Part shown: piece by piece, positions 58,934-64,000 of the stretch
Position numbering within the stretch: the first letter of the stretch is position 1
Layout of the letters: every line of letters begins with the position of its first letter
Source of the DNA: Myxococcus eversor
GTDB lineage: Bacteria > Myxococcota > Myxococcia > Myxococcales > Myxococcaceae
Direction: 5' to 3'
NCBI RefSeq assembly: GCF_010894455.1
Contig: NZ_JAAIXY010000002.1
Coordinates: 614,962-678,961 of the forward strand
Length of the DNA: 64,000 nt
Program-made: the position numbers and the translations under genes
Notes under the pieces: generated by a model
Told to the model about the DNA's origin: nothing
Databases searched by the model: none
Seen by the model: the letters and a program-made list of their open reading frames with translations, nothing else

Positions 58934-61462
58934 ATGGAATCGGAGCCGACCACATCGAAACCCGGTGAGCGCCGATGGACGCGGCGCGTGGAGCGGAGCC
59001 TCGGGGCCCTGGCAACACGCAGCCACCGGCGGCCCATTCTCGCCCTCGGCATCGCCCTGCTCCTGGCGGCGGTCGGGGGCTTCTTCGCCCGCAACCTCAA
59101 GCTCAACGCCAACCTGGTGGACCTGCTGCCGCACTCGTTCGAGAGCGTGCAGGACCTCCATGAGCTGGAGACGCGCTTCGGCGCGCTCGGCTGGGTGGCG
59201 GTGGTGGGCGAGGGAGGCGACGCCGAGTCGCTGCGCCGCTTCGCCGATGACCTGGCGCCCAAGCTCCAGGCGCTGCCGGGCATCCGCTTCGTGGAGAAGG
59301 AACGCACGGGCGCCTTCTTCAGGGACAGGGCGATGTACTTCCTGTCGGAAGAGGACCTGCGAGAGGTGCACCGTCGGCTCGCCGCGCGGCTCGCGTGGGA
59401 GCAGAAGCAGGCCAATCCGCTCTATGTGCAGTTGGTGGATGAAGCCGCGCCGTCCATCGACTTCTCCGATTTGGAGGCGAAGTACGGCGGCGCCGCGGGG
59501 CAGAAGATGTCCTCCGCGACGGACGACTACTACCTGGACGCGAAGGCCCGGCGCGTCGTCGTGCTCGTCAAGCCGGAGATGACGTCGGCGGACCTGGCCT
59601 ACTCGCGGAAGGTCGTGGACGAGGTGCGCGGGCTGCTCGACGCGCAGGACCTGTCGAAGTACGGCGCCGACTTCCGGGTGGAAATCACCGGCACCTTCCA
59701 GAAGAAGCTGGACCAGCAGCAGCAGATCATCCGCGACATCACCGTGTCGTCGGCCGTGGCCATGGCGCTGATGCTCCTGTACCTGCTCTTCCACTTCCGC
59801 AGCGCGCTCGCGGTGGGGCTGGTGCTGACGCCGGTGGGCATCGGCCTGGCGTGGACGTACGGCCTCGTCGCCCTGGTGTATGGGCAGGTGAATCTGCTGA
59901 CGGGCTTCCTGGGAGCCATCCTCGGCGGCCTCGGCGTGGAGCACGGCATCCACCTGTTGGGCCGCTACCTGCACCTGCGCACGGAGGGCGAGTCCTCCGA
60001 GCAGGCCACACGCGAGGCCTTCACCCACACCGGCGGCGCGGCGCTCGTCTCCGCGCTGGTGGCGGCGCTCACCTTCTTCGTGCTGGGCACGTCCCAACTG
60101 CGCGCGTTCCGCGAGTTCGGCGTCATCGCCGGCATCGGCATGCTGGTGCTCATCGCCGCGTACGTGCTGGTGCTGCCGGCGCTCCTCGGACTGACGGCGC
60201 GTTGGGGCTGGCGTCCCAAGCGGGCGACCGTCGCGCCGCGCGCGTCTCCCTTCGGGGCGGTGCTGGTGCGCCACCGCGTCCTCATCACCGCCCTCTCCGC
60301 GGTGCTGCTGGTGGGGCTGCTGACGCAGGCGCCTCGGGTGCGCTTCGACTACAACTTCGGGACGCTCGAGGACCAGGACCTGCCCTCGTTCGTGCTCGAC
60401 CAGCAAGTGAACAAAATCATCGGCTACTCGCAGACGCCGATTGTCGTCCTCACCAAGGGTCCCCAGGAAGAGCACGCGATGGCGTCCGCCCTGGCCCAAC
60501 GTCAGCGTGAGCGGGGCCCGGACTCCACCATCGACTTCGTGGCCTCGCTGTCGTCGCTCGTGCCTCAAGACCAGCCGCGCAAGCAGGCCGTGCTCCAGGA
60601 CATCCAACGCGTGCTCGAGCGCGTCCCGGAGGAGGGCCTGACGCAACAGCAGCGCGCGCAACTGGCGGAGCTGCGCCGGCAGAGCGAGGCCCGACCCTTC
60701 ACGCTCCAGGACCTTCCGCCCAGCGTGCGCCAGCAGTTCATGGGCCGCGAGGGCACGCCCGGCAGCTTCGTGCTGGTGTATCCGGCGGTGAATCAGTCGG
60801 ACGGGCAGGCGGTGCGGGCCCTGGCGCGCGAGGTGCGCGGCGTGGCCACCCCCGATGGCGAGCGCGTGTCCGCGGCGGGTGAGGCCATGGTGATGGCGGA
60901 CCTGCTGGACATGGTGACGCACGAGGCGCCGCTCATCCTCGGCGGCACGACGCTGGCGGTGCTGCTGGCCATGTGGATGACGCTGGGCGGGCTGCGCATG
61001 GCGGTGCTGTGCCTCTTGCCCACGGTGGTGTCGCTGCTCGCGCTGATTGGCCTGATGCCGATATTGGGGATGGAGTTCAACTACCTGAACATCCTCATCA
61101 TCCCGGTGCTCATCGGGACGACGGTGGACGCGGGCGTGCATCTGCTGACACGGCTGGCGTCACCGGGCAGCGACTTCGTGGAGGTCTATTCGGAGACAGG
61201 TCGGGCCATCTCCGGGGGCCTGCTGACGAGCGCCATGGGCTTCGGCGCGCTCTTCCTGGCCAGGCATCCAGGCCTGAACTCGGTGGGGGCACTGGCCAGT
61301 CTGGGCTTCGCCACCAATCTACTCGTCATGCTGGTGGCCTTTCCCGCGCTGCTGCTGGTGCTGAACGCGCGACGACAGCGTCGGCACCGGGCGCGCATGG
61401 ATTCGGAGATGAAGGAACGGGCGGCGGCGGGGACTCCAGGTCCCGAGCACGCCACCCCTTGA
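58934..61462 (+). CDS. RND/MMPL family transporter (B)
   Basis: An 842-residue paralogue of the divergent transporter, with the same 12-helix plan: helix 1 PILALGIALLLAAVGGFFA, periplasmic loop, SSAVAMALMLLYLLFHF, YGQVNLLTGFLGAILGGLGVEHGIHLLGRYLHL, second loop, and a final bundle (GGTTLAVLLAMWMTLGGL ... HPGLNSVGALASLGFATNLLVMLVAFPALLLVL). The proteins agree best in the membrane blocks and in the NPLYVQLVDEAAPSIDF region. The start ATG 58934 lies in the divergent space. Cargo is unknown; a lipid role is a family-based guess. Confidence 0.92.
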   Translation: MESEPTTSKPGERRWTRRVERSLGALATRSHRRPILALGIALLLAAVGGFFARNLKLNANLVDLLPHSFESVQDLHELETRFGALGWVAVVGEGGDAESLRRFADDLAPKLQALPGIRFVEKERTGAFFRDRAMYFLSEEDLREVHRRLAARLAWEQKQANPLYVQLVDEAAPSIDFSDLEAKYGGAAGQKMSSATDDYYLDAKARRVVVLVKPEMTSADLAYSRKVVDEVRGLLDAQDLSKYGADFRVEITGTFQKKLDQQQQIIRDITVSSAVAMALMLLYLLFHFRSALAVGLVLTPVGIGLAWTYGLVALVYGQVNLLTGFLGAILGGLGVEHGIHLLGRYLHLRTEGESSEQATREAFTHTGGAALVSALVAALTFFVLGTSQLRAFREFGVIAGIGMLVLIAAYVLVLPALLGLTARWGWRPKRATVAPRASPFGAVLVRHRVLITALSAVLLVGLLTQAPRVRFDYNFGTLEDQDLPSFVLDQQVNKIIGYSQTPIVVLTKGPQEEHAMASALAQRQRERGPDSTIDFVASLSSLVPQDQPRKQAVLQDIQRVLERVPEEGLTQQQRAQLAELRRQSEARPFTLQDLPPSVRQQFMGREGTPGSFVLVYPAVNQSDGQAVRALAREVRGVATPDGERVSAAGEAMVMADLLDMVTHEAPLILGGTTLAVLLAMWMTLGGLRMAVLCLLPTVVSLLALIGLMPILGMEFNYLNILIIPVLIGTTVDAGVHLLTRLASPGSDFVEVYSETGRAISGGLLTSAMGFGALFLARHPGLNSVGALASLGFATNLLVMLVAFPALLLVLNARRQRRHRARMDSEMKERAAAGTPGPEHATP

Positions 61463-61500
61463 AGCTGACGTAACGCACAACCCACGGAAGGAGGCAGGCA

Positions 61501-61962
61501 ATGGCGAAGCACTTGAGGCGGTGGATGTGGGCGGGTGCCATGGCAGGTACCCTGGCATTGGGCACGGCGTGCAGCTCCACGGAGGCACCCATCGTGGTGG
61601 CCCAGGCGGACACGAGCACCACGGGACAGCAGCCCGCGACGGGCGGCTCGGGGAGCACGACGAGTCCGAGCACGACTCCGGACACGATGACGCAGGACCC
61701 GGCGCAGACGGCGCCGGCCAACCCGGGCACGGTGCCGGCCACGCCGGAGCAGAACCCCGGCAGCGCCACGGTGCCGAGCGACAGCACCACCACGACGCCG
61801 GACACCACCACGACGGCCCCGGGGACCACGTCCACGCCCACGTTCGACGGTGACGCGGGCATGGGCGGCTCGGGCGTGGTGCCGGGCACCACGGACGACA
61901 ACACGTCCGGCACGGTCCAGCCGCCTCCGGGCGGCGCGGTGATGGACGGCGGAACCTACTGA
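61501..61962 (+). CDS. Low-complexity Thr/Pro/Gly-rich lipoprotein
   Basis: A 153-residue lipoprotein (signal MWAGAMAGTLALGTAC). The mature part is almost entirely low complexity: repeats of TTP, PGT, SGST and TTTTPDTTTT, with a Gly/Pro tail (QPPPGGAVMDGGTY). It is probably disordered or O-glycosylated on the cell surface. ATG follows AGGAGG at 8 bases. It is 38 bases after transporter B, so it may be co-transcribed. Confidence 0.7.
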   Translation: MAKHLRRWMWAGAMAGTLALGTACSSTEAPIVVAQADTSTTGQQPATGGSGSTTSPSTTPDTMTQDPAQTAPANPGTVPATPEQNPGSATVPSDSTTTTPDTTTTAPGTTSTPTFDGDAGMGGSGVVPGTTDDNTSGTVQPPPGGAVMDGGTY

Positions 61963-62084
61963 CGCCACGCAGGTCATCAGGTTGACGGGGCGGGAGCGGC
62001 CTTCCATGGCGGCTCCCGCCTCGCGTCGTTCGAGGGGCGCCCGCACTGGACAGCGCCCGCCGCGCCTGCTTTGTCGCGCGGGTG

Positions 62085-62798
62085 ATGGACACCGAGCCTC
62101 GCCGCATCCTCTCGCTTCACGTGGGCCTTCCCCGCGAGCTCGGCACGACCGGTGCCGTGGACCCGCTGGAGCGGCCGTGGACCAGCGCCATCCACAAGGA
62201 GCCCGTGGAGGGCCGGGTGTGGCTGTCTCGCACGGGCCTGGCCGGAGATGGGCAGGCGGACCTTCGCGTGCATGGGGGCGTGGAGAAGGCCGTGCTCGCG
62301 TACCCCGCCTCGCACCACGCCTTCTGGCGCGCACAGCTCGCGCGTGAGGACGTGGGGCCGGGCGCCTTCGGTGAGAACTGGGTCGTCTCCGGCGGCGCGG
62401 AGGACAGCGTCTGCATCGGCGACGTGCTGCGGGTGGGTGGCGCGCGCGTGCAGGTGTCCCAGCCGCGTCAGCCGTGCTGGAAGCCCGCGCGACGATGGAG
62501 GCACAAGGAGCTGGCATTGCTCCTCCAGCGCACGGGGCGCACGGGCTGGTACTACCGCGTGCTGGAAGAGGGCGAAGTCCAGACGGGCGACGCGCTGGAG
62601 CGGGTGGAGCGCCCCTTTCCCGCGTTCACCGTCGCGTTCGCCAACCGGGCCATGCACGAACACCGGCGGGAGGACGCCGCGGCGCTGGCGGAGTGCCCGT
62701 TGCTCGCACCCGGGTGGCGCGAGTCCCTGCGACGCCGCGCCCAGGGTACGCGCGGGGATGACCAGCCCCGGCTGGTGGGCCCGAACCACGAAGGCTGA
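62085..62798 (+). CDS. MOSC-domain protein (YiiM-like)
   Basis: A 237-residue MOSC protein: ILSLHVGLPREL, EGRVWLSRTGLAGDGQADLRVHGGVEKAVLAYPASHHAFW, VGPGAFGENWVVSGG, VCIGDVLRVGGARVQVSQPRQPCWKPARRW. The conserved Cys in QPRQPCWK is the molybdenum-sulfur candidate. The C-terminal part matches the YiiM 3-alpha extension (ALAECPLLAPGWRESLRRRAQ). MOSC proteins bind the molybdenum cofactor; YiiM detoxifies N-hydroxylated compounds. GTG 62082 directly before the ATG is an alternative start. Confidence 0.92.
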   Translation: MDTEPRRILSLHVGLPRELGTTGAVDPLERPWTSAIHKEPVEGRVWLSRTGLAGDGQADLRVHGGVEKAVLAYPASHHAFWRAQLAREDVGPGAFGENWVVSGGAEDSVCIGDVLRVGGARVQVSQPRQPCWKPARRWRHKELALLLQRTGRTGWYYRVLEEGEVQTGDALERVERPFPAFTVAFANRAMHEHRREDAAALAECPLLAPGWRESLRRRAQGTRGDDQPRLVGPNHEG

Positions 62799-62799
62799 C

Positions 62800-63837
62800 T
62801 CAGCCGTACCGGCGCTCGAAGAGCTGGCGCAGCCCCGCGTCCTTGCGCAGCAGCCCGAGCGTGAGCTCGGCGTGCCCCGGCACATAGCCGTTGCCCATCA
62901 GCAGGGTGACGTCCCGGCTCACGCCGTCGGCACCGAGGGATGCCGAGGTGAAGCTCGTGGCCATGGAGAAGAAGATGGCCGTGCCGCCGTCACGAGCGCA
63001 GAGGATGGTCGCCATCTCCGTGTCCTGGACGGACACGCAGTTGACCACCAGGTCGCAGAGGCTGCCTCGCGTGGCCCGAAGGACGTGCTCCTGCACCTCC
63101 ACCGCCCGGGTGGCATCCAGCTTCAAGGCCACGTCGCAGAGGTGGTGTTCCTGGAGCTCCGCGAGCGCGCCCCCGTGGAGGTCGATGGCGAGGAGCCTCC
63201 CGGTGTCCCCCAGGCCGCGCCGCGCCTGGGCGAGACACAACGCACCTCCCTTGCCCGCCCCCAGGACGGCGACTGTCATTCCGGGCCTGACGTGGCGCTC
63301 GACCAGCGCTGGAGCGCCACAGACGTCGAGCGCGGCCAGGGCGACGGCGTCCGACAAGTCCTCGGGGAGTGTCGCGTAGCTGCCCGAGGCGAAGAGGATG
63401 GCGTGGCCTCGCACGTCCACGCGGTGGGTGTCGCGGTGGACGGCGCGAATCTCCTCGATGACCAGCGGGGTGAGCGTGAGGCTGACGAGCGAGGCAATCC
63501 TGTCACCCACGCGCAGCTTTCCGTGCGCGGGATGCCGGGGCCCCAGCTCCTTCACCCCGCCGATGAAGATGCCGCCCGAGCCCGTCTTGGGGTTGTGCAT
63601 CTTTCCGCGCTCCCGGACGATGCTCACCACCTGTTCCGAGATGCGCGCGTCATCGCCTCCGGCTTCCCGGGCAATCTGCTCGAATGAGGCGGCGTCGATG
63701 TTGAGGCTCTCGACCTCGACGACGAGCTCCGACTCGCGACACGGCAGCGACGGGTCGAGGCGACCGGCGCGCTGGGGAAAGAAGCCCGTCGCACCCACGA
63801 CGCGTGACAAACCATAGGCATCCGCCATCGTCTCCAT
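62800..63837 (-). CDS. kdd: L-erythro-3,5-diaminohexanoate dehydrogenase
   Basis: A 345-residue Kdd of clostridial-type lysine fermentation. Diagnostic segments: RVVGATGFFPQRAGRLDPS, VEVESLNIDAASFEQIAREAGGD, IVRERGKMHNPKTGSGGIFIGGVKELGP, VGDRIASLVSLTLTPLVIEEI, and the Rossmann loop VAVLGAGKGGALCLAQARR. It deaminates 3,5-diaminohexanoate to 5-amino-3-oxohexanoate with NAD. ATG 63837 is 6 bases after AGGAGG; an in-frame ATG at 63948 is less likely. Lysine 5,6-aminomutase genes are expected nearby outside the window. Confidence 0.93.
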   Translation of the reverse strand: METMADAYGLSRVVGATGFFPQRAGRLDPSLPCRESELVVEVESLNIDAASFEQIAREAGGDDARISEQVVSIVRERGKMHNPKTGSGGIFIGGVKELGPRHPAHGKLRVGDRIASLVSLTLTPLVIEEIRAVHRDTHRVDVRGHAILFASGSYATLPEDLSDAVALAALDVCGAPALVERHVRPGMTVAVLGAGKGGALCLAQARRGLGDTGRLLAIDLHGGALAELQEHHLCDVALKLDATRAVEVQEHVLRATRGSLCDLVVNCVSVQDTEMATILCARDGGTAIFFSMATSFTSASLGADGVSRDVTLLMGNGYVPGHAELTLGLLRKDAGLRQLFERRYG

Positions 63838-64000
63838 CCCATTCCTCCTCGCTGGCCGTGGGCTCGACAAGACAGACGTCCCGCCGAGACGAGGACGATA
63901 TGCGTCCACCCCAGGCTCAATGCCACACATATCCGCAATGAATTTCATCTCATCACCCGCACTGTTTCAGGTGTGCGGGCCTCGGGTTCATGCGGGCTCG
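63838..64000. other. Upstream region of kdd
   Basis: 163 bases to the window edge. It contains the 11-base palindrome ATGAATTTCAT (63938-63948) about 100 bases before the chosen start, a possible operator. No gene is evident. Confidence 0.35.

Overview
The window is very G+C-rich and almost fully coding, and it looks like chromosomal DNA of a myxobacterium (Myxococcaceae/Archangiaceae type). I base this on the many lipoproteins, the AgmX/PglI-type C-terminal domain, receiver-only regulators and soluble histidine kinases, a TPR-PEGA-TonB receptor, a bacterial inositol-lipid gene set, and third positions that are nearly always G or C. I saw no tRNA, rRNA, insertion sequence, integrase or CRISPR array, and the base composition looks even throughout. 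About sixty genes are called; both window edges cut into a gene or its control region.

Layout. 1-4.8 kb: truncated Ser/Thr kinase, a lone receiver protein and two large lipoproteins, all on the minus strand. 5-10.7 kb: HIT protein, a 1507-residue SF1 helicase with a C-terminal nuclease-like domain, and a Uma2-type nuclease. 10.8-16 kb: TPR-PEGA-TonB-dependent receptor, GNAT, nitronate monooxygenase. 16-25.3 kb: YfhO-like membrane protein, glyoxalase I, NudC, MpaB-like oxygenase, QueE, small membrane and lipoprotein genes, GIY-YIG protein, CBS protein, alpha/beta hydrolase. 25.3-29.7 kb: three consecutive SurA/PpiC-type isomerases followed by pdxA (the surA-pdxA linkage known from E. coli), then a convergent 2Fe-2S protein. 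30-35.9 kb: MATE transporter, AgmX/PglI-type protein, aldo/keto reductase and small proteins. 35.9-40.3 kb: a minus-strand operon of six genes with stop/start overlaps or minimal gaps, encoding three receiver proteins (four receiver domains), two histidine kinases and a CPC-motif thioredoxin-like protein. 40.6-47.6 kb: DUF2079 membrane protein, ribosome hibernation factor, zinc alcohol dehydrogenase, a repeat-rich outer-surface protein, a Tat-exported aldo/keto reductase, a general-stress FMN protein.

48.1-53.1 kb is the most interesting region: five tightly packed plus-strand genes for myo-inositol-phosphate synthase, an Aur1/PAP2-type membrane enzyme, a CDP-alcohol phosphotransferase fused to GtrA, an exported protein of unknown function and a CX5R dual-specificity-like phosphatase. 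Together they can be read as a complete route from glucose-6-phosphate to inositol phospholipid, possibly with a phosphoinositol-sphingolipid branch. 53.3-64 kb: cytochrome P450, paired lipoproteins with a JAB-like His motif, two divergent paralogous RND/MMPL transporters, MOSC protein, and Kdd (3,5-diaminohexanoate dehydrogenase) of lysine fermentation at the right edge.

Starts were chosen from signal peptides, Shine-Dalgarno spacing and domain limits. Functional calls rest on motif recognition by eye, without database search.
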